Assembly (NCBI RefSeq): GCF_013391415.1
Contig: NZ_JACAXB010000034.1
Coordinates: forward strand, 186,001 to 250,000
Source of the DNA: Aquitalea sp. LB_tupeE
GTDB lineage: Bacteria; Pseudomonadota; Gammaproteobacteria; Burkholderiales; Chromobacteriaceae
Direction of reading: 5' to 3'
DNA: 64,000 nt
This document shows, in pieces, positions 26,714 to 35,433 of this stretch (within the stretch, counting starts at the first letter, position 1; the number at the start of each line of letters is the position of its first letter). The notes below the pieces were generated by a model. The model did not search any database, was not told the DNA's origin, and saw only the letters and a list, made by a program, of their open reading frames with translations. Both the position numbers and the translations under genes were made by a program.

Positions 26714-27853
26714 CTAAGCACCATGCACACCAGTCACCTGCCGTAATTCCTGCACCATCTGCGACAGCCGGTCCTGCAACTGAGTGGTGTCCGACTGCGA
26801 ACTCAACAAGGACTCAATCCCCTCATCCAGCGCACGATGCAGCAAGACCTCCTGAGAATTGGTGAGCAACATCGAGACACAGGCCTCATCAATACGCTGG
26901 CGAATATCCTCCAGCGCAACACGCCCAGCCACCTGATTATCCCGCTGCGCCCTGTCCACTTCGCCCAGCGTCTGTATCATGCGCACGGCCACTGCCATCA
27001 CCTGCCCGTCACGCTGCTGCGCCGCAGCCAAGACCGCCAACGACCCAACGTGCACATTAGCAGCCTCGACCAGCATGGTCAGATGATCACGCAGCCGCCC
27101 GCACCTATCCTCATCTTCAACCGGCATGTCCCGCAGCAACAAGGAAACGTCGGGGTAGTTGATCACCATGCGATTCTTGAACTGCACCATCCGCCCCATA
27201 CCCACCAGATGCTCCAGTACCGACAACTCCAGCGGGCTCGTCTCCCCGTCGCTACTGCGATTCAGCACACCAGTAGCAGCACGCAGCTGCACACAACCCT
27301 GCAAGCCATACAGGCGCAAGCCGCCCACTAGCGCATCAGCCAGCTCGGACATGCTTCCAGCCGAGCCCAATTGCTTGATTACCTCCAGCAAGGCGCCCAT
27401 TTCACTCATGCTGATCATGGCCGTCATGGCAGCCGAACTGGCATCCCGCACCTGACCACTCAAACGACGACGCTCGACACTGGCATCAATCAGGCGACAC
27501 AGCTTGGCCTCCAGTTCCAGCGCAGAAAATGGCTTGACGATATAGTCCTCACCACCTGCCTCGTAGCCACTCAAGCGATCCTCCACCGCCTCGCGCGCCG
27601 AGACAAACACAACGGGTATATGTGCAAAGCGCTCATCCGCCCGAATGCGCCGGCAAGTTTCGAAACCATCCATGCCAGGCTGCATTTCCACATCCAGCAC
27701 AATCGCTACCGGCGCAAGCTGCGGTAACAATTCCAAGGCCTGCTCACCGCTTTCAGCATCCGCCACATCAAAACAATGCGCCAAACCGGCCTTCATCAAG
27801 CGCCGGGTTATCAACACATCATCCACCACCAGTATTTTTGGTTTTTCATTCAT
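26714..27853 (-). CDS. Response regulator with unrecognised C-terminal output domain
   Basis: The 379-residue protein has an intact receiver domain (residues 5-122): acidic pair D11/D12, phospho-acceptor D54 in 'IVLDVEMQPG', S85 and K107 in 'DYIVKPF'. The rest (about 125-379) is a mainly helical region with a possible GAF-like middle part ('MSELADALVGGLRLYGLQGCVQLR'). No HTH, GGDEF, EAL, HD-GYP or histidine kinase motif is seen. The start at 27853 is supported by GGGGA six bases upstream. No kinase gene is next to it. The output is unknown; protein binding is a reasonable guess. Confidence 0.85.
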   Translation of the reverse strand: MNEKPKILVVDDVLITRRLMKAGLAHCFDVADAESGEQALELLPQLAPVAIVLDVEMQPGMDGFETCRRIRADERFAHIPVVFVSAREAVEDRLSGYEAGGEDYIVKPFSALELEAKLCRLIDASVERRRLSGQVRDASSAAMTAMISMSEMGALLEVIKQLGSAGSMSELADALVGGLRLYGLQGCVQLRAATGVLNRSSDGETSPLELSVLEHLVGMGRMVQFKNRMVINYPDVSLLLRDMPVEDEDRCGRLRDHLTMLVEAANVHVGSLAVLAAAQQRDGQVMAVAVRMIQTLGEVDRAQRDNQVAGRVALEDIRQRIDEACVSMLLTNSQEVLLHRALDEGIESLLSSQSDTTQLQDRLSQMVQELRQVTGVHGA

Positions 27854-27941
27854 CGGAGTCCCCACATCCCCTTGAAGTAAAGCAATCCACCCTTTGTTCT
27901 ATAGCTGGACGCGCCTGCACAATACAAGCCAGACACGGCAA

Positions 27942-28904
27942 TTAAGCGCAATCCAGATGCAAAGGCGTCAACAAAGGCTGACCGGAAAAATGAGCCCGCA
28001 GATTATCCAGCATCAACTGCGCCATGGCTGCCCGCGTCTCTACCGTCGCACTAGCCATATGCGGCGTCAGCACCACATTCGGCAAGCCAAACAGCACCTC
28101 CGGCACTTGCGGTTCATGCTCGAACACATCCAGCCCGGCACCACCCAGACGACCATCCAGCAAACGCTCCACCAGCGCAGCCTGATCCACCACCGAGCCA
28201 CGCGCGATATTGATCAACACCCCATCAGCACCCAGCGCATCCATCACCCGACCATCTACCACATGGCGGGTAGACACACCACCAGGCAAAGCCAATACCA
28301 ATACATCAACCGCAGCCGCCATCGTGGTCAGATCCGCAAAGTAAGGATATGCAACATCAGCCTTCTGACTGGGTCCGTAGTAGCACACCGCCATATCAAA
28401 GGCCTCAGCCCGACGCGCAATGGCACGTCCGATATTACCCAGGCCGACAATGCCACAACGTTTGCCGGACAGGCTGCGTGCTAATGGAAACCCGCCCGCA
28501 AGCCATCGCCCCTGACGCACAAAAGCATCCGCCGACAGCAACTGGCGAAACACAGCCAGCAGCAGGGCCAATGCAGTATCTGCCACACAGCGATCCAGCA
28601 CGCCTGGCGTGGTGGTGACGGCAATACCGTGCGTGCGCGCATAATCCAGATCGATGGCATCAAACCCCACCCCCACGCAGGCCACCAGTTCGACAGCGGG
28701 CAGCGCCTGCAACAACTGGCGCGACGCCCCAGCCCCGCCGGTAGTGACCACCGCCCGCACCGCAGGCCACACCTCACCGGCGCGCAAAGCATCCTGCAAT
28801 TCCCAGCCATGCAGGCATTCAAACTGCGCATTCAACTGCGCCATCAAAGCCGGAGCCAGTGGCACAACAATGAAAATGACCGGGCGATTGGCAAGTTGCA
28901 TCAT
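27942..28904 (-). CDS. D-isomer-specific 2-hydroxyacid dehydrogenase
   Basis: This 320-residue NAD(P)-dependent enzyme belongs to the glyoxylate/hydroxypyruvate reductase group. The cofactor fold shows 'GKRCGIVGLGNIGRAIARRA'. The substrate region has 'VACVGVGFDAIDLDYA'. The catalytic residues lie in 'LINIARGSVVDQAALV' (Arg), 'AGLDVFEHEPQVPE' (Glu) and 'VLTPHMASAT' (His). Start ATG 28904 is preceded by GGAG at 8 bases. It may be co-transcribed with the response regulator 88 bases downstream, but the two share no obvious task. Confidence 0.9.
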   Translation of the reverse strand: MMQLANRPVIFIVVPLAPALMAQLNAQFECLHGWELQDALRAGEVWPAVRAVVTTGGAGASRQLLQALPAVELVACVGVGFDAIDLDYARTHGIAVTTTPGVLDRCVADTALALLLAVFRQLLSADAFVRQGRWLAGGFPLARSLSGKRCGIVGLGNIGRAIARRAEAFDMAVCYYGPSQKADVAYPYFADLTTMAAAVDVLVLALPGGVSTRHVVDGRVMDALGADGVLINIARGSVVDQAALVERLLDGRLGGAGLDVFEHEPQVPEVLFGLPNVVLTPHMASATVETRAAMAQLMLDNLRAHFSGQPLLTPLHLDCA

Positions 28905-29018
28905 TCCGCTTACTCCATGAAAGAAAATTCATGCTACCACCAGGACCGACAACCCAGCCCTGCCGGCCATGTAAAATCCTTGTCGCTACCACGGCCTGCT
29001 TCTAGAATCGGCCACAAT

Positions 29019-30167
29019 ATGTCCAATACCCTTCCCGCCCCACCCGCTGGCCAAGCACTGATCGCCGCCCAATCCGACCAGCAGGCCGTCCTGCTGTGGC
29101 TCAGCGAATTCATTGACCGCCCTGCCACCTTGCGCAGCTATCGCAAGGAGACCGAACGTTTTTTGCTGTGGCTGAACGACCGCAACAAACAACTACAGCA
29201 GGTTCAGCGAGAGGACGTACTGGACTACCAACGCTTCTTGCAGGCCCCATGGCCTGCCGAGCGCTGGATCGGCCCGGCACGCCCGCGCCAGCACCCGCAC
29301 TGGAAGCCTTTCACCGGTCCCTTGCAGCCCGGCAGCATCCGCCAGGCGCTCACCATCCTGTCCGCCCTGTTCAGCTATCTGAGCGAGGCAGGCTACCGTC
29401 GCGGCAACCCGTTCAAGTTGGTGCGCAAGCGCCAGCAGGCAACAACACTACAGGTGGAGCGCTTCTTCGATCAGCAAAGCTGGCAAGCCATACTCGACGC
29501 CATCAACACCCTCCCCGACGCATCCCGCCGCAACCAGCAACAAGCCGCCCGTGCCCGCTGGCTGATCACCCTGCTCTACCTCACCGGCGCCAGACGCCAG
29601 GAAGTTGCACAGGCAAAAATGGGCGACTTCAGCCAGCGCCGTCAGCAATGGTGGTGGCGGGTACACGGCAAAGGCGGCAGCCACGCCGACATTCCGGTTT
29701 CTGACGAACTGATGGCCGCCATGGCCGCTTATCGAAACAGCCTGGGCCTGAGTCCACAACCGGAACACGAGGAAGACACGCCACTGGCATGCAAGCTGCC
29801 CGGAGAGAAATCCCAGCCCCTGCAAGCCATCAGTGACAAAGCCATTTATCTGATCTGCCGTGAAATATTTCAACGCGCCGCCAGCCAAAGCGCTGACGAG
29901 GCCGTGCGCAGCCGCCTGACACAGGCCAGCACCCACTGGCTGCGCCATACCGCCGCCAGCCATCAACTGGATGCCGGCATTCCCTTGCTGATGGTGAGCC
30001 AGAACCTGCGCCACGCCAGCATTCAGACCACCCGCCGCTATCTGCACAGCGAAGAAGACGCCCGCCATGCAGCCACCGGCCTGCACCGCATGCAAGAGCA
30101 GGAAATCAGCCAGAAAACTGACGCAGAACCCGAAAACAGCAAACACACAGACAGCACCTTACCCTGA
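29019..30167 (+). CDS. Tyrosine recombinase (phage-integrase family)
   Basis: This 382-residue site-specific recombinase has a SAM-like core-binding N-terminal domain (about 22-135) and a catalytic domain (about 145-350). All catalytic residues are present: R192 in 'LTGARRQEVA', K218 in 'HGKGGSHADIP', H306 and R309 in 'STHWLRHTAASH', H332 in 'NLRHASIQTTRRYLH' and nucleophile Y341. It looks active. No phage, transposase, excisionase or attachment-site repeat was seen around it, and xerC/xerD are expected elsewhere. It is divergent from the 2-hydroxyacid dehydrogenase. Confidence 0.9.
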   Translation: MSNTLPAPPAGQALIAAQSDQQAVLLWLSEFIDRPATLRSYRKETERFLLWLNDRNKQLQQVQREDVLDYQRFLQAPWPAERWIGPARPRQHPHWKPFTGPLQPGSIRQALTILSALFSYLSEAGYRRGNPFKLVRKRQQATTLQVERFFDQQSWQAILDAINTLPDASRRNQQQAARARWLITLLYLTGARRQEVAQAKMGDFSQRRQQWWWRVHGKGGSHADIPVSDELMAAMAAYRNSLGLSPQPEHEEDTPLACKLPGEKSQPLQAISDKAIYLICREIFQRAASQSADEAVRSRLTQASTHWLRHTAASHQLDAGIPLLMVSQNLRHASIQTTRRYLHSEEDARHAATGLHRMQEQEISQKTDAEPENSKHTDSTLP

Positions 30168-30228
30168 GGCCTCTTCCCAAAATGGCTGGTTACGCGTACC
30201 ATCCCGCCTCGCTTTTCGGGATGGAATC

Positions 30229-31494
30229 ATGAATACAAGCAGCGCTGCACGGGCATGCGGCATCGACTTCGGCACCTCAAACTCCACCGTAGGCTGGCTA
30301 CGCCCCGGCGCAGACACGCTGATTGCGCTGGAAGACGGCAAGATCACCCTGCCTTCGGTTGTTTTCTTCAATTACGAGGAAGACCACTCGGTATTTGGCC
30401 GCAAGGCATTGCTGGAATATACCGAAGGCTACGAAGGCCGCCTGATGCGCTCGCTGAAAAGCCTGCTGGGCAGCAGCCTGATTGACAGCCAGACCGAAGT
30501 GCAAGGCCGCGCCCTGCCATTCCGCCATCTGCTTACCCTGTTCATCCAGGAAGTCAAGCAGCGCGCCGACCGCGCTGCAGGCCGTCCGTTCGAACAAGTG
30601 GTACTGGGTCGCCCGGTGTTTTTTGTCGACGACAACGCCAAAGCTGACGCACTAGCCGAAGAAACACTGGCCCAGATTGCCCGTCAGGTGGGTTTCAAGG
30701 ACATTTCCTTCCAGTTTGAACCGCTGGCCGCCGCTTTCGACTACGAATCCTCCATCACGCGCGAAGAACTGGTGCTGATTGTGGATATTGGCGGTGGCAC
30801 CTCGGACTTCTCGCTGGTGCGCCTCTCGCCGGAACGCCGCCTGCTGGACGACCGTCGCGCCGATATTCTGGCCACCGGGGGTGTACACATTGGCGGAACG
30901 GACTTCGACAAGCAGCTGAGCCTGCACGGCGTGATGCCGCTGTTCGGCTTCAAGAGCCGCCTGCGCAACAATGCCGAAATGCCCTCGGCACAGTACTTCA
31001 ACCTGGCCACCTGGCACACCATCAACTTTGCCTACACCCGCAAGGCATGGATGGACTTGCAGGATATTCATCGCGACGTGGAAGACCCGCGCGCCTTCGA
31101 CCGCCTGTTCAAGCTGATTCAGGAACGCGCCGGCCACTGGCTGGCCATGCAGGTGGAAGAAGCCAAGATTGCCTTGTCCGGCAGCGACAGCCACCGCCTG
31201 GAACTGGACCTGATCGAAGACGGCCTGTATGCCGAACTGCTGCGCGAACAGTTCAATAGCAGCATTGCCAGCATGCTGGGACAAATCGGCAAAACCATCG
31301 ACAAGCTACTGCAAGATGCCGACATCCAGGCCAGCCAGATCGACACCGTATTCTTTACCGGCGGCTCCAGTGGCGTACCGGCGCTGCGCCGCTGCGTGCA
31401 GGACCAGCTACCCAATGCCCGCCACGTGGAAGGCAATCTGTTTGGCAGCATCGGCAGTGGTCTTGCCATCGAAGCCAGAAAACGTTACGGCTGA
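30229..31494 (+). CDS. yegD: Short Hsp70-family protein (YegD-like)
   Basis: This 421-residue protein contains only the actin-like ATPase part of Hsp70. Motifs are 'CGIDFGTSNSTVGW' (phosphate 1), 'VDIGGGTSDFSLVRL' (phosphate 2), 'HIGGTDFDKQLS' and 'FFTGGSSGVPALRRCVQ' (adenosine). There is no substrate-binding domain. It resembles E. coli YegD, a DnaK-like protein of unknown role. ATG at 30229 gives the right N-terminus, with GGA just upstream. It follows the recombinase by 61 bases in the same direction, so read-through from it is possible. Confidence 0.92.
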   Translation: MNTSSAARACGIDFGTSNSTVGWLRPGADTLIALEDGKITLPSVVFFNYEEDHSVFGRKALLEYTEGYEGRLMRSLKSLLGSSLIDSQTEVQGRALPFRHLLTLFIQEVKQRADRAAGRPFEQVVLGRPVFFVDDNAKADALAEETLAQIARQVGFKDISFQFEPLAAAFDYESSITREELVLIVDIGGGTSDFSLVRLSPERRLLDDRRADILATGGVHIGGTDFDKQLSLHGVMPLFGFKSRLRNNAEMPSAQYFNLATWHTINFAYTRKAWMDLQDIHRDVEDPRAFDRLFKLIQERAGHWLAMQVEEAKIALSGSDSHRLELDLIEDGLYAELLREQFNSSIASMLGQIGKTIDKLLQDADIQASQIDTVFFTGGSSGVPALRRCVQDQLPNARHVEGNLFGSIGSGLAIEARKRYG

Positions 31495-31503
31495 TGCCCA
31501 AAC

Positions 31504-31536
31504 AAAAAGGCTGCCCCACTGGAGCAGCCTTTTTGT
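31504..31536. terminator. Convergent terminator between yegD-like and small basic protein genes
   Basis: AAAAAGGCTGC and GCAGCCTTTTT flank a 9-base loop, giving U-tracts on both strands. Confidence 0.85.
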
Positions 31537-31551
31537 TTAGTCCGAACCGTT

Positions 31552-31899
31552 TCAGCCTTGCCGTTTGCGCGAGGCTTTTTTTCCGCCTGGCGGCAGCTCA
31601 AAGCCAAACAACATGCCGGTGCGACCGGTTTGCGATTGACAGGCAATCTGCAAGGCGCGGTTGATGGCTTCTTTCTTGCTCACCCCCCACCACTCGATCA
31701 TCTTGTCCAGCGACTTCTGCGCGTCGCGACTCAACTCCACCGTCACTGACAACTCTTGCAGGCGGTTACGACGCTGCTCACGGCTGCGGCGCTTGCGCTC
31801 GGCCACTGTCATGGCGCGCTCACCCAAGGGCTTGCGTCCAGGCTTTTTCTGTACGCCGCCAATCAGGTCAAAAGTGTAGTGATCGCAGGGATCTTTCAT
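31552..31899 (-). CDS. Small basic protein, probable ribbon-helix-helix type
   Basis: This 115-residue, highly basic protein has the layout of small regulators such as the LexA-regulated YbfE group. It has a Lys/Arg-rich N-terminal part ('KKPGRKPLGERAM', 'AERKRRSREQRRNRLQ'), then 'LSVTVELSRDAQKSLDKM', which fits one beta strand plus helix, and 'VSKKEAINRALQIA', which fits a second helix. The tail is Gly/Lys rich (PPGGKKASRKRQG). The fold call rests on pattern only. It is transcribed alone on the minus strand. Confidence 0.7.
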   Translation of the reverse strand: MKDPCDHYTFDLIGGVQKKPGRKPLGERAMTVAERKRRSREQRRNRLQELSVTVELSRDAQKSLDKMIEWWGVSKKEAINRALQIACQSQTGRTGMLFGFELPPGGKKASRKRQG

Positions 31900-32019
31900 T
31901 GGATGGGTGACGGGTCACAATCAAGAGGGGCGCAAGAATACCACAAAGCTGCAGCGGATGGGGCAGACCGGCCTGCGGCACGTGCAATTAAGCACATCGC
32001 ATAGACCGCAGGCCGCCTG

Positions 32020-32907
32020 TTACAAGGGGCTGGCCGCAAAAGTGTCGCACTGGGCGATATCACCGCTGTCAAAGCCACGCTTGAACCAGCGCACACGCTG
32101 CTCGCTGCTGCCATGAGTGAAACTATCGGGCACCACAGCCCTTCCAGCAGAACGCTGCAGGGTATCGTCGCCAATCTTGGACGCCGCATTCAATGCAGTT
32201 TCCAGATCACCCGATTCCAGAATGTGGCGCGCCTTGTCGGCATGGCTGCCCCACACGCCAGCAAAGCAATCGGCCTGCAACTCCAGCCGTACCGACAGCG
32301 CATTGGATTTGCGCTCGGAAGCACCGCGCCGTGCCGCATCCACCTTGCCGGAAATGCCCAGCAGGTTTTGCACGTGATGGCCCACTTCATGGGCAATCAC
32401 ATAGGCCTCGGCAAACTCGCCCGGCGCCCCCAGCTGTTGGTTCAGCGTGCGGTAGAAGGCCAGGTCGATATACACCTTGCGATCTGCCGGGCAGTAAAAC
32501 GGCCCCATGGCCGACTCACCGCGCCCACAAGCGGTGGGCGTGCTATTGCTGAACATCACCAGCTTGGGCCGCTCGTAATTGCCACCACGCTGCTGGAAAA
32601 TCTGTCCCCACACGTCTTCGGTATCCGCCAGTACCACGCGCACCAGCTTGGCCTCGCGTTCTTCTTCGGCCGAATGCACTTTGGGCTGATGTGGCTGGGT
32701 TTGCACTTGCTGATGCCCACCACCAGTCAGAGCAGAAATCACCTGCAATGGATTGGCACCGAACACCAGCCAGGCCACCAAGCCAATGGCCACCGTACCC
32801 AGCCCGATACTGCCGCCACCCAGACTAAAACCGCCGGAAGAGCCACCGCCCTCCTCGTCACGCCTGTCCTCGACATTGTCACTTTCGCGATTGCCATCCC
32901 AACGCAT
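32020..32907 (-). CDS. ypfJ: Putative neutral zinc metallopeptidase (YpfJ family)
   Basis: This 295-residue protein belongs to the YpfJ/zinc_peptidase family. The order is a charged N-terminus (MRWDGNRESDNVEDRRDEEGG), a glycine-rich stretch, one membrane helix (about 38-58), a linker and a peptidase domain with 'AYVIAHEVGHHVQN' (HExGH) and 'LELQADCFAGVWG' (third ligand). The catalytic part is thus on the periplasmic side if the N-terminus is inside. AAGGAG precedes the ATG at 32907 by six bases. Its substrate is unknown. It follows pgpA by 19 bases and may be the last gene of the rib-nusB-thiL-pgpA cluster. Confidence 0.92.
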   Translation of the reverse strand: MRWDGNRESDNVEDRRDEEGGGSSGGFSLGGGSIGLGTVAIGLVAWLVFGANPLQVISALTGGGHQQVQTQPHQPKVHSAEEEREAKLVRVVLADTEDVWGQIFQQRGGNYERPKLVMFSNSTPTACGRGESAMGPFYCPADRKVYIDLAFYRTLNQQLGAPGEFAEAYVIAHEVGHHVQNLLGISGKVDAARRGASERKSNALSVRLELQADCFAGVWGSHADKARHILESGDLETALNAASKIGDDTLQRSAGRAVVPDSFTHGSSEQRVRWFKRGFDSGDIAQCDTFAASPL

Positions 32908-32926
32908 GAAGCTCTCCTTGCAAAAA

Positions 32927-33442
32927 TCAGACCGGCAGCCAGCCAGCCAGCAGCGCCTGCACCACCAGGGCAAAGGCAGCAGCAATGATGTCATCCAGCA
33001 TCACACCGAAACCGCCATGCACACGCCGGTCGAACCAGCCGATCGGCCAGGGTTTTACAATATCAAACAGGCGGAACAAGACAAAGGCCAGCAGCCAGCC
33101 TGCCCAGCCTGCCGGAGCCCAGGCCAGCACCAGCAGCATGGCCACCACCTCGTCCCACACGATGCCGCCATAATCGTGCACGCCCAGCGCATCGCCGGTT
33201 TTCTGGCAGGCCCACACCCCCAGCACAAACAAGGGTAAGCACAGCAGGCTGAGCAGCAACGGCCCGGCACCGGCCGCCAGCAGCAGGAAAAACAGCGGGT
33301 AGGCCACGAGCGTACCCCAGGTACCTGGTGCCTTGCGCGCCAGCCCGCTACCAAAACCGAAAGCCAGCAAATGCGCCGGATGGCGCATGAGAAATGCCCA
33401 ATCAGGGCGAAAGGCCGGAGCCTGCTTATGCGAAGTGGTCAT
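32927..33442 (-). CDS. pgpA: Phosphatidylglycerophosphatase A
   Basis: PgpA dephosphorylates phosphatidylglycerophosphate at the inner membrane. The 171-residue protein has several hydrophobic helices and the family motifs 'LAFGFGSGLARKAPGTWGTL' near residues 27-46 and 'GGIVWDEVVAML' with the metal-binding Asp/Glu. The start at 33442 overlaps the thiL end by 17 bases, so translation is coupled. The nusB-thiL-pgpA order is the same as in E. coli. Confidence 0.96.
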   Translation of the reverse strand: MTTSHKQAPAFRPDWAFLMRHPAHLLAFGFGSGLARKAPGTWGTLVAYPLFFLLLAAGAGPLLLSLLCLPLFVLGVWACQKTGDALGVHDYGGIVWDEVVAMLLVLAWAPAGWAGWLLAFVLFRLFDIVKPWPIGWFDRRVHGGFGVMLDDIIAAAFALVVQALLAGWLPV

Positions 33443-34382
33443 AACCTGCCTTGTTAAGTGTAATGATTGCGCCCGCCTTATCCAGCAAGCGCGCACCGCT
33501 GCCGGCCACAACATGGCCAATGCGCGTCACCCGGCAGTCAGCCGTCCTGCCAGCCGCCTCGACAGCAGTACGGGCAGCAGCTGGTGCAGTAAAGCACAGC
33601 TCGTAATCATCACCACCGGCAGCCAGATAATCCAGCCAGCGCGCGCGCTCGGCTTCCAGCGGCGACAAGGAGGGGAGCGAGTCCGCCCAGATTTCCGCCG
33701 CCACACCGGAAGCCCTCAGGATATGCCCCAGGTCAGCCAACAGTCCGTCCGACACGTCAACCGCCGCATGCGCTACGCCCAGCAAGGCCTGCCCCAGTTC
33801 GAGACGCGGCAGCGGAAAATCCAGTTTGCACTGGCAAGCCGCCAGCACATCCTCGCTCATGTCCGCATCCGCCAGCTGCCCATTACGCAAGGCCACTGCG
33901 ATGGCGCCAAGGCCCAGCTCACCGCTCACCCACACATCATCGCCCACTTGCGCAGCATCGCGGCGCAAGGCCTGGCCTTGCGGTGTTTCGCCCATGATGG
34001 TGATGGACAGCGTGAGCGGTCCGCGCGTGGTATCGCCACCGGCCAGGTCCACACCATATTGCTCGGCCAGCGCAAACAGGCCTCGACTGAAATCGCGCGC
34101 CCAGGCTTCGTCCAGCTGCGGCAGGGCCAGCGACAGAAAGGCCCAGCGCGGACGCGCCCCCATGGCAGCCATATCGGACAGATTGACCGCCAGCGTCTTG
34201 TGTCCCAAGGCTTGCGGGCTGACATCAGCAAAAAAATGCCGCCCCTCCACCAGCATGTCGACAGAAACATGCACATCCTGCCCCGGCGTGGGGCGCAGAA
34301 TGGCGGCATCGTCACCCACACCCAGCACGGCGGACGCGGCCGGGCGGGTGAAGTACTGACGAATCAGGTCGAATTCGTTCAT
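33426..34382 (-). CDS. thiL: Thiamine-monophosphate kinase
   Basis: ThiL converts thiamine monophosphate to thiamine diphosphate. The 318-residue protein has 'VLGVGDDAAILRPTPGQDVH' (metal and substrate site), 'SVDMLVEGRHFF', 'NLSDMAAMGARP', 'VDVSDGLLADLGHI' and 'AAGGDDYELCF', all conserved in the family. The N-terminus MNEFDLIRQYF is typical. A terminator-like hairpin lies between nusB and the thiL start, so thiL may have its own promoter or depend on read-through. Confidence 0.96.
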   Translation of the reverse strand: MNEFDLIRQYFTRPAASAVLGVGDDAAILRPTPGQDVHVSVDMLVEGRHFFADVSPQALGHKTLAVNLSDMAAMGARPRWAFLSLALPQLDEAWARDFSRGLFALAEQYGVDLAGGDTTRGPLTLSITIMGETPQGQALRRDAAQVGDDVWVSGELGLGAIAVALRNGQLADADMSEDVLAACQCKLDFPLPRLELGQALLGVAHAAVDVSDGLLADLGHILRASGVAAEIWADSLPSLSPLEAERARWLDYLAAGGDDYELCFTAPAAARTAVEAAGRTADCRVTRIGHVVAGSGARLLDKAGAIITLNKAGYDHFA

Positions 34383-34407
34383 GTAGATAGATTCCGGATC
34401 TGGATGC

Positions 34408-34431
34408 AAAAACACCCGCCGTGGCGGGTGT
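34408..34431 (-). terminator. Terminator between nusB and thiL
   Basis: On the minus strand ACACCCGCC and GGCGGGTGT pair around a short loop and are followed by TTTTTGC. It is a strong hairpin with a U-tract, about 25 bases past the nusB stop. Confidence 0.8.
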
Positions 34432-34456
34432 CAGTTTACGTGCATGATTGGCGTCA

Positions 34457-34903
34457 TCAGCCCTGACGGCGCGAACGCTGCGAGGCAACCTCATCGGCAC
34501 GGACGTCAGCAGCCAGCTTGTCCAGCACGCCATTGACGAATTTGTGGCCGTCGGTGCCACCAAAGGTTTTGGTGATTTCGATGGCTTCGTTGATGATAAC
34601 CGGGTAAGGGGTTTCCGGATGCTGGGTCAGTTCCAGCGCAGCCATCAGCAGCACGGCACGTTCCACCGGGCTGACTTCCTCTTCGTTGCGTTCGTAGTAC
34701 GGGCGGATCTGGCCGGACAGCAGCGGCACATCCTTCAGTACACCGTACAGCACTGCGCGAAACAGGGTTTCATCCGCCTTGGCGAAGTATTCATTTTCGC
34801 GCAGGTGTTTTTCAATCAGCGAAGCCGGACGATCCGGATTCAATTCCCATTCATAGATGCCCTGAACGGCAAATTCGCGGGCACGGCGACGGGCGGTTTT
34901 CAT
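34457..34903 (-). CDS. nusB: Transcription antitermination factor NusB
   Basis: NusB pairs with S10 in the antitermination complex used for rRNA operons. The 148-residue all-helical protein starts 'KTARRRAREFAVQGIYEWEL' and holds 'RPYYERNEEEVSPVERAVLL' and 'PYPVIINEAIEITKTFGGTD', the conserved NusB segments. Length is normal. It follows ribH by 44 bases, the standard ribH-nusB order. Confidence 0.96.
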   Translation of the reverse strand: MKTARRRAREFAVQGIYEWELNPDRPASLIEKHLRENEYFAKADETLFRAVLYGVLKDVPLLSGQIRPYYERNEEEVSPVERAVLLMAALELTQHPETPYPVIINEAIEITKTFGGTDGHKFVNGVLDKLAADVRADEVASQRSRRQG

Positions 34904-34947
34904 ATCGGTTTCCTAAAAAGAACAAGTGAGCGGCAACCCGCCAGGGT

Positions 34948-35415
34948 TCAACCGCGCAGCGTTTTGTGCAGATTGGCCATTTCCACCGCAACGCGGGCAG
35001 CGTCACGGCCTTTTTCCAGCATGCGTACTTCTGCCTGTTCGTCGTTCTCGGTGGTGAGGATGGCGTTGGCGATGGGAATGTCGAAGTCCAGACCGACACG
35101 GGTCACACCAGCACCGGATTCATTGGAAACCAGCTCGAAGTGGTAGGTTTCGCCGCGAATGATGGCACCTAGCGCCACCAGCGCGTCGAACTTGCCACTC
35201 TTGGCCATGGTTTGCAGCACCAGCGGCACTTCCAGAGCACCCGGCACGGTGGCCAGAGTAACGTCGGCAGCGGCAACGCCCAGCGTTTTCAGCTCGGCCA
35301 GGCAGGCATCACGCAAGCCATGGCAGACTTCCTCGGTAAAACGAGCCTGAACGATACCGACCTTGAGGCCTTGACCGTTGAAATCGGGGGCAATGCGCTG
35401 GATAGCTTCAAGCAT
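34948..35415 (-). CDS. ribH: 6,7-dimethyl-8-ribityllumazine synthase
   Basis: RibH condenses the pyrimidine and dihydroxybutanone phosphate halves to lumazine, the penultimate riboflavin step. The 155-residue protein has '[16 protein letters not shown]', '[12 protein letters not shown]' and '[20 protein letters not shown]', the last with the active-site His. ATG at 35415 is preceded by GAGG at 7 bases. The 102-base leader separating it from ribBA holds a tandem 13-base repeat and a long inverted repeat, described separately. Confidence 0.97.
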   Translation of the reverse strand: MLEAIQRIAPDFNGQGLKVGIVQARFTEEVCHGLRDACLAELKTLGVAAADVTLATVPGALEVPLVLQTMAKSGKFDALVALGAIIRGETYHFELVSNESGAGVTRVGLDFDIPIANAILTTENDEQAEVRMLEKGRDAARVAVEMANLHKTLRG

Positions 35416-35433
35416 GTGAGTCCTCACGGCAAA

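Noticed and set aside
29019-31494. Prophage or genomic island around the tyrosine recombinase
   Set aside because: No structural phage genes, transposase, tRNA target or flanking direct repeats were found, and both neighbours have known chromosomal homologues.
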